A stretch of 64,000 bases of DNA from contig JAJEKV010000337.1 of NCBI GenBank assembly GCA_021234155.1, positions 248,001 to 312,000 of the forward strand, in the 5' to 3' direction. The stretch's first letter is position 1. The number at the start of each line of letters is the position of its first letter. The notes under the pieces were generated by a model. It searched no databases and was not told where the DNA came from. It was given only the letters and a program-made list of their open reading frames with translations. The position numbers were made by a program, and so were the translations under genes. Positions 12,309 to 26,145 of the stretch are shown here, one piece after another. The stretch comes from Isoetes taiwanensis (Eukaryota > Streptophyta > Lycopodiopsida > Isoetales > Isoetaceae).

Positions 12309-15300
12309 TATGCAGGATATGTGGCTATTTTGTCGAAAGACATGATGAAAGTAGGATTGAATGCCCAAAGAGACCAAAGAGATTGAATAGTCTATATATA
12401 ACATCTTACTTGTATTTATATGGGATTTTCCTGGGAATGTCACAACCTATATTTCAGAGCGCTGGATGGGGTGTCACAACATAGATTAAGTGCCAGTATT
12501 TTGGTAGCCTTTATTGCATCTTTCTTATGTATGTTGCAATAAATGCGATGGTATTAGGTACGTAGTTCAAGTGATTTTGATAACGGAACATAGCCGAAGA
12601 AGAGAATACATGATACCAATGACTTGTCTTCTATACTTATTGTATCTTTGTATAAGAGGCTAACTAGCCCCCTTCCCCTTCTTTCAAACAAAAAGAAGGA
12701 AAAACACTATTTTGCCACTTCACTTCAATGGCAAACGTAACAGTCATTGAATACATTTCACATTTTGTCGTAGTGCATCACTTTGATGGCAGCCCATTTG
12801 ATGGCTAACTAATTCATAATAGCAAAACATTGTTGACACCACTTGCTCATCACACAACTTAGCAATGGCTATTAGGCCACTTGTTGCTAATAAGTTGGAA
12901 TGCAGGCAAAACGTGTCACATCGTAACGTTACAAAATCCGTCGATTGTGAAGAAATCTTTGTAAGGAAAACTATTCCCACTCTTAAACAACGCATATATT
13001 CAAAGTTAGATTCTTTTATCAATGTTAGAGAATACACCATTGCCTCTTTGCCTTACATAGTTCATAACCTTATAACAATCAGCATCAATACTTGGGTAGG
13101 GTAGTGCCTTGATCTATTGGCACAAAAGAAGTGTTACACACTGCGTTCACTCGTAATTAGAGTTTCCAAATTGAAACAGAGTTATCATGCCAACATTATG
13201 GAAGTCATGAAAACTTGGACCATTGGATATCCAATGCCTTCTGAATCGTTGGATGAGCTTTGGATGAGAATGGTATATTAAAACTTATCGCTCATTCCTA
13301 CTTATCGCTCATTCCTCGCCATTGATCATTGTAATATTCCTTGTTTTATTCCTTGCAGCGCATTGTAGACCGTTCAATGAATCCGTGATGGGGTCAAACT
13401 GGCATTTCCACCTCACCATAAGATTTTTAAACCATTGGTAGAAGTCAACATACAAGTCAATAAGACACAAGCATGCAAAAAAGGGGACTTGAACCCCCTG
13501 CCATAAGAGGCAGACCCAAGTTCTTCACAAGCTCATGGCTCTATATGGCATTACACAGGATGGTTCAAATATGTGTAGCACATATTTGTGCATTCTTTTA
13601 AAACATAGACACGAATTCTGTGCACTAGATATTCCTACAAACTTAATAAGGAAGCATACATTCTTTTAATATATACACAAGTGCCTCTCAGTCACCAAAC
13701 CTATGGACCTTCATATACTTGTCTGCAAACGCCAGCAACAGCAGGTGCACACCATGCAGCCCCATGTCTGCACAACTTTGCAGTCATAGATTAACTGCAC
13801 AATGCAAATTTCAGAATCTCAATTGCACTTTTACCACAAATGCTAACGCTGAACTTAAGAGCATTTAACATGCAAAAACTTAGAACATCTGTGTACATGA
13901 AAAACTGCGGCCATGGTCCAAATCTGATCACAGATTGCATCCTAGGAGGATTTGAACCCACGCCAGAATAGGCGGCACCATATCCCTTGAAACCAATACG
14001 GAAATCTCAAGTTCTACATACACTTCGCTCGAATGTAGCCCAAACCTGCTGCAAGCAAAGAGGTTCATGAAAACCAGTCTAAGACATTTTTCCAACAAGC
14101 ATAAAAGAGTGTGATATTCATAGATTATCATGCCTGAGCCCATGCGTCTTACTTCTCATGACTGCCAGCACTCTGGAAACAATTCACTTGGTGAGAAATA
14201 TCATAAGCTCTACATTTTATCTGCCAATAAAGAAATCCTTACTACATATGTTTAGCTCCAACCTCCTTCAAGCCCTTCCAACTCAGAGAAAAGGACTTAC
14301 AAACACCTCTCTGTTCGCCCAAAGACAAAGATTGAATCCAATCAAATCCACACTGAGCTTCAAATGTTAAAAAATCAAATCAGAAGGGAAAGAAAAAACT
14401 GGGAAATTGCTCAGAACGCTAGAATTCCGTTGAGGGCAAGAAGTATGAATTATCTGCAGAACCCTGTTGCTATCCTGCCGCCCCAATCGCAGAACCTTGT
14501 CGCCAGCATCAATCGCAACACCCTGTTGCTGTCGTGCCGCCCCTATTTCTTGCTCTACAGTTAACCTAAATTAGAAAACCTAAAATAGAAATACCTCATC
14601 CATTGTTACCTAAATACAAATGTCTAAATATCAAGATGCCACGTTATGCTCTTTTAGCATGTCCAAGCGACTTTGATGAGGGCAGCTTCTGGGTCAAACC
14701 ATCCCATCCACCATCAGCATCATACGACATTATCTACAAATACACCTCCATAACCATTTACAATCTTATGTAATAGCATACGCTTTTCACAATTTTGAGA
14801 CCTTATAGCTTGATATCTTATGGCTTAGGATTTTTCTTTCCAAAGCATGGCAATTGAATTGCAAAGCATGGGCAATTGGACACAACATTGTTAACACTAG
14901 AGTTGTTACTGGAACTATTCTGGGTTCATCCACCAGAATTGGTCCAGCATACCCTCTGCCACTTAAACCCAGGTATCTAACAAGAGAAATTTCTATTTCA
15001 CAAGATACTACCACTTTTGGAATCTTCACTCGATTCTTTATGGTCATGGAGAATTTCATGACCAATAGATTTACTGATATGTTGTGGTGATTGCCCAAAC
15101 CTCATTGAATTCAGCAGTTTTTACGCCAGGCCAGAACTGCATTCTTCAAACTTTCTAGCATAAAAGGGTCCAAACGTTTCTAAAATTGAAAGTAATTGAC
15201 GTTTTATGATAAAACATATTGATTTGCATGTTTTCATGTTCCGTTGCTATTAGATGGCATTATATGAAGTCGTCAAACCATTTTTAGCTCAAAAAAGTTG

Positions 15301-16406
15301 TTTGAGGTTGTGAATTGTTTCTCCTTTACTATAACAAGTTTTGACGTAAGATTTGCGACCATAAGTTGTCAACTCTAAGAGCTATAGTCTAATAATTTTT
15401 TGAAGTGTCTATAAGTCATGTTGATCTCAATTTTCACTAAAGAAGATTCGATGCAGAATCCAGGACAAAAATAGAACTAACGTGGTTTAACTAAACTCAT
15501 ATATAAGCTTTCTAAGGGCAATAAATAATGCACTCCATTCATTCCACTTATACATTCATAATAAAGTTTATGAACTTAAATATGGTGAATAACCATGTAT
15601 TCTTTACATTTAGAAGTGGTTGCCACTACACAAAATTAGAGTTTAGCTAAGGTAATAATACAAAAAACTCATCTTTTATGGTAGGCAATATTTTTTATGA
15701 ATGTCACCCTTCCTTAGCAACATAGATCTTGAATTTTATGTTAAAGTAACATATTATGTACAAGATTTGATTTAAAATAGACATGGACCATTTCTGGTTT
15801 GTACTTAGGCTTGCCATATTTTAAAGCAAGATAGCATTCTTTTTCAACTCATGATTGACGAAACATCTAATAGAAGTTTAAAATATAGTTTGTATCGTCT
15901 TAGTGCAAAACACACGATGAAATCTTTTTATTTTTTACTATCATAAACTTAGTACACGTGTTTGCTGCTTAAGAGTTCCTACTTTAGGTATAATAATAGT
16001 AACTTTAGCTTGTCTTTCATGATGGACTATAATTTTTATGGGTTCAAGCTTCATTGGCAACATAGATCTCCAATTTGATGTTAAAAATAACATACTACTA
16101 TACGTAAGATTTGAATATAAATGGGCATGGACCATTATGGTCCACAATTAACGAATTGGGTATAGAATTAAATCTCTCTAATTATGATTACCAATTTTAT
16201 TTATTGTTCATTTGTCACTTATACAATGATATGGTGATTTTCTACCTTCTCTAACATAATTTTTGGAAGGATGAGTGGAGATTCATATAGGTTCAGTTTG
16301 CTTGTGCTTCAACTTTACCATTAAATAATGCAATTCTAGCAACCAACTAATTAAGATGAGGATGTTCTGGCTTCTTGAATGATCATAAGCCATGTGGACC
16401 AGCAAT

Positions 16407-16459
16407 GGATGGAAGGAAGGAAGGAAGGAAGGAAGGAAGGAATGAAGGAAGGAAGGAAA
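16407..16459. repeat. GGAA microsatellite
   Basis: About thirteen GGAA units in a row, interrupted once by AATG. It is a simple-sequence repeat with no gene nearby. Confidence 0.95.
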
Positions 16460-17865
16460 TTTTAACGTCCACGGAACCCAATCGGGTTATGGGAAACGAA
16501 CATACTTGATCTATCTTTATTTTTCATAGTTCTAGCTTTTTATATTTGTTTTTCATTCTTTTGCATTGCTTCCACAACTTGAGAAGATAAAAAATACAAG
16601 TTTCGAACCATTCAATACATAGATTTATGAAATCCATGGAACGCGTACTCTAACAGATAACTTGGAATGAACACTAGAAAGTTTATGCTAAACCTCAAGA
16701 TCAGGAGCATTGATTATTTTTAATGAATAGAGTAGCTCATGAGGTGCTTATATCCCGCAATTGAAACTGAAATTGATTAACATGAGGGAGTTCTTAATTT
16801 TAAAAAGAAGGTGGACCGGTAATGGTCTCAGGTAATACGAACCTTTCTTGATTTCTTGAAAACAAATGCTATGCTTTTTTTACGTGTTTGTTTTTGGGGT
16901 GATTCCATATCGTGGTAACCTTTCATAATGTGATTTTTTTGAGGATGACTTTGAATCATTTTACTCCTATATAGACATAAGTTATCATTAATCAAGGGGG
17001 TGGATTGTGTATAGTGAGACTTACACAGTACTTCCCTTTCCAAAGCATTTGTCTTTCTTAAGGATTTTACAAACATTAGATTTAAACATTAGATTCAAAA
17101 ACTTGTTGGGTTGAAATTCATTATCACACTCCCTGCTTAACAGTTTATCGTGTGTAGGTATTAAGAATCAAAGATTAAAGCTTTGATTTCAAAACTTCGC
17201 AAAAAAATTCCAGAAGGGGGTTTTCACTGGATGAATGCCTTTCGGCACAATGCAAGCTACTGCAGTAAGCGATTTTTTTGCACAAATGAATCAAGTGAAA
17301 TTGATAAAAACTCTTTCTTAAGCCAAGCCACGGTATTCCATTTCCTGCAGACCGCGGTATTCTATTTCTACCGAGGTATGGAGCTTCGGGGCTTCTTTCC
17401 AAGATATGGATTTGGCTCCTTTCTCTTCAACGGCCCTACATCAAGTTTTTATCTATCTTCTTCAAAATTTCCTTCTCCCTTCTAGCCGAAACTGTATGCA
17501 CTTTTGTAGTCTGACGATTCACAAAATTTCAAAGAAAGCTGAGCTCGGCAACACGACTAGAGTTGTTGCCCCTTCTTCTCCAGAGGCAAAGAAGGACAAA
17601 GAACAGAAAAAGACGTGTCTTTTTTAGTCTTTAGTTTCCATCTCTAATCTCTACCAGGTGTCACTACTAGAGCTGCCTAAAAAATATTACCTCTCAAACA
17701 AAAAATAAGACTGCATAATATATGTAAGAATCACATTCTAAAAGTAGTGCAAAATTAGATGTAGTAGTTGGAATTACCAATTAATGTAAAAAACTATGGT
17801 GAAAATTAGTGGTGACTTTAAAGATTCAAATAAACTGACATACTGACATAAACTGATATATTAAA

Positions 17866-17969
17866 CTACTAAAAAACATAGTTAAGAAGCATGTGTCAAA
17901 AACCATATCACATTAGACTACTAAAAAACATAGTTAAGAAGCATGTGTCAAAAACCATATCACACTTGC
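17866..17969. repeat. Two-copy tandem duplication, 52-bp period
   Basis: The segment starting CTACTAAAAAACATAGTTAA at 17866 recurs at 17918 almost unchanged through AAAAACCATATCACA. It looks like a recent local duplication. Confidence 0.88.
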
Positions 17970-20384
17970 AAAATCAAACATGGTTTTTATACTAGCATAG
18001 AAAAACTCGGGAGCATTAAAACTATGTCAAAAAAGAATATATGATTAATGGCAAGTAGCATGTAAAATCATCTTAAATTATAATATTGACAATGCACACC
18101 TAAAAACCACCCTTTAAACTAGTAATAGCTTTAAAAAACTAGTGAAAGATATAAAATTAGTATAAGAACTATTGTAATTGAAAAAATAAAAGAAAATCAA
18201 AACCTCATCATCAAGGCTAATGGACATTTTTCTTAGATAAAGCAAGTTGTCTAATACCTATATTCAAAATTTTGGGTCAAAATTCATTTTCCTACAAAAG
18301 TTAGAGATTTGATTTGGGAACAGCTTTCTGAAAACCAGTATTGGTTCACAGAAGACAAGCAGCAGTTTTGACCCTGTCATGTTCAAACAACCCTATCTCC
18401 CTTATCAGACTTCGGATTGAGGTGCAGTTTTTTGTCTTACTCTCTAACTCGTGTAGAAAAATAAAAAATAATGAAAAAAATCATAAAAATTGTCTTGCCG
18501 AGACAGTTTTACTTTATCTAAACATGTAGCGAAACAGACTTGACCCCCTTGGGTTTACCTAAGTGTAACTCTCATGAATGGGGACCAATAGATTTTTAGG
18601 TATTTTTCCCATGCAACATGACTGCCATATATTAATATATAAGAAGGGTTTGACTGATTATTGAACCCCTGATTTTATGTGAATTTTAACGCGAACAGTG
18701 CAAATGCACCTTTTCTGGTACATCATGTGACGACTCTAGTGTTAAGCATGTTGTGCATTTTTTTATTTGCATTGTTTGTTTGATAGCAGCACACAATGCT
18801 TGTGTTGTTTCTTTCTTTGTCTAGTGTTGGACAAGGCATCTTAATTTACCCACACCTTTATCAATTTTCTAGATTTCTCTTCCGATATTTTCCACATGTT
18901 TGTGCTTCCACTACATGTTTTTTCTCCGTGGACGTTAAAAAACTATTCTATCAATCAATCAATCTTGTTAATTTGGGATTTTCTGGCATGGAGGAAAATA
19001 TTTTTGTTTTTTTTTTTAGGACAATTTCCTAAGATTGTTGAGGTTGTGGTGGCCGGAAAATATTTCAGTGCTTCCAAAAATTGGGATCATTTTGATTTGC
19101 ATTATTTCCAATGGGGATTTTTTGGTTTCGTGGGCAGCCTTATTCGTCTTGCTCCATGATTGCACATTTGCAAGGTGTCAAAAGATTCCAGATTTGCCAT
19201 GCGATTTCAAGCATTCATAGATTTTAGTGCTGATTCTCTGCAGATCACACATGAGGGCTGTATGTAGGTTTTGTTTCTGTATGCTTTACCCGATTTTAAT
19301 CTTACAATTTGTTTTTGTTCTTCCTTTTTTGTGCCTTATATTCTGCTATCATTTTGTTCTTACTCTTCAGTGCTGTATATTTCGTGGTTGCAGGCATCAA
19401 ATCGAACCGTTTCTTTTCTAGATTTGCAAAGGCTTGGAGGCCGCAAGGATAAACAGAGTAGGGAGTGCTGCTTAGAGTTATCCAAGATTTAGGGCTCTGA
19501 TGGATGGCTACAACCGCAAAGAACAGGCAAACTAGCAAGTCAAGCATTTTTATTTACATAAGAAACAACTAAGAAGTTGGAGGCTTGCCTTGGTGCAGGC
19601 TTTCCTTGGTGCCCGGCTATGGCGGATGCAATTAACGGTATCTTCGATGGTAGCAGGGATTATGTTTCCAGATGGTAGAGCATGAATCAAGATTTTATCT
19701 ATAGCCATTATTCCTATGGTGAGTATACTCTTTTTTTTTTTGTTCTTTTGTATGTGTATATTTGTGTGACGATTGTGGACGATAGAGTAGAAGAAAAAGC
19801 TTGGAAAAACCTATTGTAATTGCTACAAAGTATTGCCTTCTATTTCTAGCAGCTTGGAGTCAGGAGTTGCTGGAAGTCTGGTTTTTGTCTCATTGTCATC
19901 ATGCCCCATTGGTTTTTGTGTGAATATTTTTGCGTAAAGGCTGGTTGTAGCTTTGTGATTGGGATTTTGAAGGCCCAGGTTTTGGTCTTCTCTGGATTTG
20001 AAGTCGGAAGTGTTTTGAAAATGCAGCTTTTACAAGGCACAAGAAGCTGCAGTTTGAATCCCCACGACTAACTCTGGTCTTTCTTATCTCCATTGGACAA
20101 TCATGTCAGTTCAATACTGCATCGTGTGCTGCAGCCATTTACGTGATCCAACCATTTTGTTTCTCATGATTCAGCTCAGGGTTCGAGCAGTCTCGAGGTG
20201 ATTATTTAGCTTGACGGATTCTATGGAACTTGATTGTTTTCTGAAAAGTTAAAAGCTTCCACATGTATATACAAACCATTAGTTGATTTCTTGATTATGT
20301 CACTAGCATTATTTATCCTTTTAGTTGCTTTGTTGATTATGGCACTAGAATTATTATCCTTTATTATTTTGTGGACCAAAATTG

Positions 20385-21411
20385 AGAAGAAAAGTGATGG
20401 CTCCTTTGTGAAGGCATTGTTCACTACATGGTTTTATGATAGTGGAAGGAACGATACTCGGTTTATTGCAATACGGCATCTTGAAAGCCGAAGGAGGGCA
20501 CAAGGAGAGCGATTTCGTGTAAGCTGTGTCAGCTTTCCTTATTTTTGAATGTGATGTTCTGTTTTGTTTTTGTTGATTTATGAAACCTCGGTGATAATAG
20601 ACCAGTTTGTTGGTTTCTTTTGTTGAGCGTTTGTTATGACTTGGCTTAATTCTATGTTTGGGATGCTCATCCTTACCATTTTATTTACCAGTGTGTGATT
20701 TGATGCCTATAACCAATTTATTTTGCTGGTATATTTTGACTCGACTGAAACAGTTTAACACTTGACTTATCCTTGGGATATTCATCCTTGGTTTCATTGC
20801 TTCAATTTGTGATTCTAAGGATGTTAGTTGACTCATTTGTTGATGATTTAAATTCTTCTTTATTTTAGGTTTTGAACAATACTTCTGTGATTTTTATAAG
20901 CATTCTCTATTTTGGGAACCCGTTCTAGAGATGAGAAGCAAGAGCAAACTGAGGAGAGAGGAGGAAAAGAGTCCTCCAAGGCTGTGATCAGGGGTTTTTC
21001 AGTGGAAGTCCTTGCTCATGCATGGAACATAGGAAGAGAGACTGTGGAGAGGTTGTTACAGGGTCAACAAGAGGAAGGAATTATGCTACTATCTAAGGGA
21101 GAGAGGAGGCGGGAACTGGCCTCTTCAGGGGCTGGCCCAATTGCAAGTGCTTCGCTTAGGTTGTCAGATCGTAGCGATGCATATCCGAATCAAGCGAAGT
21201 TAGCCGAGGAGGAGATTTCAGAACCGAGTAGTGAAGAATCCATTCGGCTCATGTTGGGCTTGGAGGCTATTGTGTGAAGCTTGAGAAGGTAAAATTTGGG
21301 TTTTAGTATTTTGTTGTTTTTAATTTTTTAGTAGGACTTATGGCTGTTTTGATGATGCAGGGTGCCATGATTGCTCCAAATTATTTTCACAGTAGTCATC
21401 TACGTGACTAG
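20385..21411 (+). pseudogene. 11S/vicilin-type cupin storage-globulin pseudogene
   Basis: Three exon-like pieces read as a bicupin seed or spore storage globulin. The first (about 20385-20518, donor GTAAGC) gives GDSFV-like SDGSFVKALFTTWFYDSG followed by RNDTRFIAI, the end of the first cupin. The second (20869-21288) has a charged E/Q/R-rich linker, then GFSVEVLAHAWNIGRETVER, the hinge typical of 11S proteins, and in a shifted frame LGGYCVKLEK. The third starts at 21361 with GAMIAPNYFHSSH, the opening of the second cupin, and meets a stop at 21409. At least two frameshifts and the missing N-terminal and C-terminal parts make it a pseudogene. Such proteins are secretory storage proteins of vacuolar protein bodies in seeds and fern spores. 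The family call rests on remembered motifs. Confidence 0.6.
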
Positions 21412-24400
21412 AAGTACTGAAAAGCTTGAAATAATGAGGAACAATGGCTAGAGAGCCCCAGAAAGGGAGATAAGATCCGAGAGCTGGCGCGTCATTCCTA
21501 GGTCATTTCCCCTCCTGTGAAGCTTGCAGGGCCCCGCTGCTTGAGTATATTTCGGTTGTCAATTCTCACAGGTACTTGGCAGTTGGTTTGCAATTTGGAT
21601 GCTTTAAATCTGGATGGAAAATTTGACACAAAAGTTATGAATGATTAACCTACTTGCAGATCATTTAAAAGCAATGCAGCGTGATGCTTCTGAATGGCCA
21701 AATATTTATGCTGGTGACCATCTCAGGCCGTGTTCAAAAGGTATTCATTTGTAGTCCTACAATCTATTCATGAGCATGTTCAATTCATATCGCACTATAT
21801 ATTTATTATACGATTTGTTGTTTTGAACTAGCACTATCACAAGACTCCAGGAGCAATGCATATGTACATCACTCATACAAAAGTTGCATCTTAAGCTAGA
21901 TGTTCAGGGGCCAGGAGTTGAAAAATGTAAGTTCTATCAAAATGTGAGCAGTAGAGTTTTGTTACTTGCTAATTTTAATGTGTCTATATATTGTAGATCC
22001 AACTCCAAAATGGTACAATATCTTTTGCAGCCCCATTTGAGGTCTTTTTGCGAGAAGATCTCAACCAATTTTTAAATGCCTTTATTTAATGGCATATAGA
22101 TATGCCTTCTTTCCCATGGATCTAGGTATTCTTACTCTGCACCTTATTATTTTCTTTATTTTCAAGATTCTGCATAATATAAGTTAGTCCATTGATCCAC
22201 TAACTTATACAGTTTATATATGTAGTGTATTTATCAAGCAGCTTGGTTATTATTAATATGAGCATGCCTTTCAACCAGAATGCATATGGGATGTGTGGAT
22301 GAGCATGTGGGGAAGAAGGAATTTTTGCAACACAATGAAGTGGAGCATGTTTGCCAGATGAGTTGCCCTTGGAATGAATTTGCGAGGACTTATCAAACGC
22401 ATGTGCTCAAACTGTTGTAATGCAGAGGAATTCTGACCCGCATGTTCTATGTGTAAGAGACACATCTTCAACAAGCAAATTGGTCCCGATAATAATTATG
22501 AAAATTGTACCAGCATTTATGTACACGTAAGCAAATTCAGACTGACCTTTGTGCTGAATATCTACGTCGAATTTTCAATTCGTATCAAACATCCATTTCA
22601 TCAGCATATATATATTAGAGACCCAAGTGTTTGCAAACGTAATGCTTTAATTCTTCTATTTAATGGAGTCTCTTCAATTTATAAAGTAATCTCTAAAGAT
22701 TTGGATAGGAAAAAATATGATGACTACGATGCTCTTTTTCGATGGTTAGATGCATTCTTCTAGCACATTCTTTGCCTTTGCTAGATTTAACTTACTCTTT
22801 GGCTTGAACGTACACTTCGGCATGGTCATACATCCTCTTAGCCAAATCTCTTCTAATTACTATGCAGTTGTATTTGATAGAAAAAGCACAATTTAGCATG
22901 ATTAGATTGGCTTACATCCATCATGAGGTAGTGGGATCTACATTGAATGTGTGCATGTCAATAGGTTTATTCTTCTATTTAATGGAGTCTCTGCAATTTA
23001 TAAAATAATCTCTAAAGACTTGGATAGGAAAAAAGATGATGACTACGATGCTCTTTTTCGATGGTTAGACACATTCTTCTAGCACATTCTTTGCCTTCAC
23101 AAAAAATGGGGAGAAAAAATGGGGAGAAAAAACAAGGACTACGATGCTCTTTGATGGTGCATTCTTCTAGCACATTCTTTGCCTTTGCTAGATCTAACTT
23201 ACTCTTTGGCATGAACGTACACTTTGGCATGGTCATACATCATCTTAGCGAAATTAGATATGCTCTTCTAATTGTAAGATGAAAGCCAAGCTATGCAGTT
23301 GTGTTTGATAGAAAAAGCACAATTTAGCATGATTAGATTGGCTTACATCCATCCATGAGGTAGTGGGATCTACATTGAATGTGTGCATGTCAATAGGTTC
23401 AACCCATCTGAGACCAAACTAACCCACTTGAGACCAAACTAAGACGTGCGACCCACTTGAGACCAAAATAAGACGTGCTATGAGATTCACACAAAACACC
23501 AACATTGCTCATTGGGTCCTTATCCCAACCACTTCACATTTGAATGTGTGTCTGTAAATTTTCAATTACCCTTATGTGAAAATGGTAACTCAAATCTTTT
23601 GTGATATTCTAGAGAATTTAAATGTAATGTGAGAACGGCAACTCAAATCCTTTGCTTTCTTATATAGGTATTCCTCATAAGCAGGTTTGCTTTGCATCGT
23701 AATAATAAATGATCAGCTCCTTCTTGTGTTTGAAATGGATATTTTGGATGTAATAGCATCAAAGCATCACTAATATATAAAGATACAAGGTCAAAACTAC
23801 ATTTCTAAGAAGTAGAGGACCACTCTTACATTGAAGCCAATATAAACACCCTCGCCACTAAACTGCTTGGTATTGCAAAAGTAGAAATGTATGTATATTG
23901 TATACATAACATTCAGGTTGCAATTGTGTGGCAAATGGTTTATTGGAGAAGCGCCACATGATCCAATACACATGTCATGAACATTAGGTCATATTCACAT
24001 GTCATGAACATCTAGAAAGACCTATAGAGATGGGACATGCGTTTGTTCATAATAGATGCATGTCTTTTTGTGATTAACATGCATTTGCTGCATTCGTTCA
24101 TGATCCATGCACATGTTCTTTAATCACCTCTCACAATATTTTGAGATAACTCTTTTAGATTTGACAAGCAATCCACAACCTAATGAATAGCGATTTGACA
24201 ACCAGGCCACAACTTAACGAATAGCTTCAAATAAACTATTGGTACTAAGACTTAGATTTCTAGATACAATTCCTTTAGATTTGGAAAGCTGGCCACAACT
24301 TCATGAGTATTTCAGGTAAACTATTGGCGCCAGGGCTTAATATAATAAGAAAAATGGGCAATCAAATGAATAAGCAAAATGAATTCCTTTTTAGCATCCA

Positions 24401-25347
24401 AAGATTTCAAAGATTTAGGGTTGATTAAGAAAAGAAATAAAAATACATTTAGAGCCAAATGTGTAATTCTACATGCACATCACAAAATAGAAAAATCACA
24501 ACAATATCAACATAGCAGAGATTTACCATACTGCAAATCCAGTACCAAATGTGAGTATTTCAGTGCACACGATATGCATTGGCTTCCTTCCCTTAGGTTG
24601 CTTTGTTAATATGGAAGAACCTAAAATAGACTAGATATTTTTCAGGGTAGACATGATGTCTAAATTATATGACATCTAAATTACATATTCTTTGTTGGAC
24701 ATTGTTCGTCATTTTGTGAACCAATAAAAACTACACAATATTCTAGACCAATATGCTTTGCAATTGGCATTGTTGGAGGCATATATAAATGATTGTCATA
24801 TGGGGCAACTCAATACAGCTGACACCAACATTTTTGCCATGTACATTGAATCTACATCTACAGCCTCATAATTCCTTGCAATGAAACCATACTTATGCAC
24901 GACAACCTTATCATTCCTTGCAATGAAATCGTACCTCCAGACCAACATTATGATTCATATTATTGCACAGACCTTTCAACAGTTGTAAATCTAACATTTA
25001 ACTTGGACAATAACTTAAAAGGAGCACCATTGACAACTCTACATTGTTCCTAAAGCCAACATCTTATTCATATAATTCTACAATTAATTTGTAGTTACGC
25101 CCGGCAACGCCGAGCACCATAACTAGTTCTATTCTATTCTACTACTTATTATTTTTCTAGCTCTTCGATTCTTTTGTCTATGTTGATTTTGTCTATGCTT
25201 TTTTCTTGCCTTCTTTGATTAGCACGTGTAGGACTGTTATTTTTTGGCACCTTTCAATGGTGTGTTAAGTGCAATGTCGATTTTGTCTATGATTTTTTCT
25301 TACCACATGTAGGACTGTTACTTTTTAGCACTTCTTAACAGTTTGTA
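21412..25347. other. Gene-poor region with a two-copy duplication
   Basis: No gene can be supported. A short exon-like segment at about 21660-21740 (AMQRDASEWPNIYAGDHLR, followed by GTATTC) has plausible splice borders but I cannot place it in a family or extend it. The duplication at 22.65-23.4 kb is listed separately. Confidence 0.4.
22651..23398. repeat. Tandem duplication, 319-bp period
   Basis: The segment from TTCTTCTATTTAATGGAGTC at 22651 restarts at 22970 and runs to about 23398. The second copy carries an inner re-duplication near 23090-23180 that repeats the GACTACGATGCTCTTT and TTCTAGCACATTCTTTGCC blocks. Similarity is high, so the duplication is fairly recent. Confidence 0.85.
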
Positions 25348-25467
25348 TAGGGGAATGGAGGTTGGGACTCCATTCTGCTTTGTGTGCGGTCATGCGATCG
25401 GGCGTTAGTCGAACTGGGAGTGGTCTGCCAGAAAACGGGGAATGGAGGACCAATCTCCATTCCCCTA
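25348..25467. other. Long hairpin, candidate small-RNA precursor
   Basis: The left arm TAGGGGAATGGAGGTTGG (25348-25365) pairs with the right arm at 25450-25467 over 18 bases with a single G:U-type pair. The loop is about 84 bases. Size and arm quality suit a plant miRNA precursor or a small inverted-repeat transposon. No mature small RNA is recognised. Confidence 0.4.
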
Positions 25468-26145
25468 AAAAATAGAAATCTCTCGCCGTTTTAACAAATG
25501 ACAAATCCAATGCTCTGCCTCTTGCGCAAGGAACAGATGAGATCCGATGCTTCTGCCTCTTGCTGCTTGCAAAGAACAGATCAAACTTCTATTCCAACCT
25601 CGCTGCGAGCTATTTTTGCATCGAAAAGCGTAACCAAAGAACTCAAAGCGAGCCAAGAAGTTTTAGCGATAATAACTTTCGAAGCGAGTGGCGTCCGAAA
25701 AATCTGCCTGCGTCTGGTAACCCTAGAGCAGAGTCGTAGTCGCATCGCAGCACCATTACCCTAAAGAAACCCTAAACGAAACCTAAGCAATCAGTCACGC
25801 AGAATAGGGTCACCCAACTTCCATTCCGCTTTGTAGGCAATTGCCACGTGGCGTCACACTATTGCACCCCAGCAAAAAATAGCAACCCTATTTGCAATGT
25901 AGATAGGCTACGTTCCCATGAGCCTAACCGAACTTCGAAATTCAAAGGTGTCAACCGCAACTTTCAGAAATCCTCGCCATTTCTGAAAACTCAAAGTCAA
26001 CTTTAGCATTCACTTTGGCAATAATTTGAAGTCAGGCGACAGCCGGGAACGTACCCATACTTCTGCATTCCCTTAAAGACCAACTATAAAGTTAGTGATA
26101 CCAATTAAAACTAGTGAGACAATAAATAGATAAACGTTGACAAAG

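Larger units (their letters stand above)
12309..20384. other. Gene-poor AT-rich region
   Basis: The first bases should continue the LINE interrupted at 4677, but I cannot recognise further LINE motifs. No gene can be supported after that. Two sites, near 13483 and 13940, match the reverse complement of a pol III B box (GGACTTGAACC and GGATTTGAACC), which may mark tRNA-derived SINE fragments. A GGAA microsatellite and a 52-bp duplication are listed separately. The stretch 19.4-20.2 kb may hide upstream exons of the globulin relic but I cannot define them. Confidence 0.45.

Noticed and set aside
13470-13560. Possible tRNA gene around a B-box-like site
   Set aside because: A full cloverleaf with acceptor stem and A box could not be built; only the T-arm-like motif is clear.
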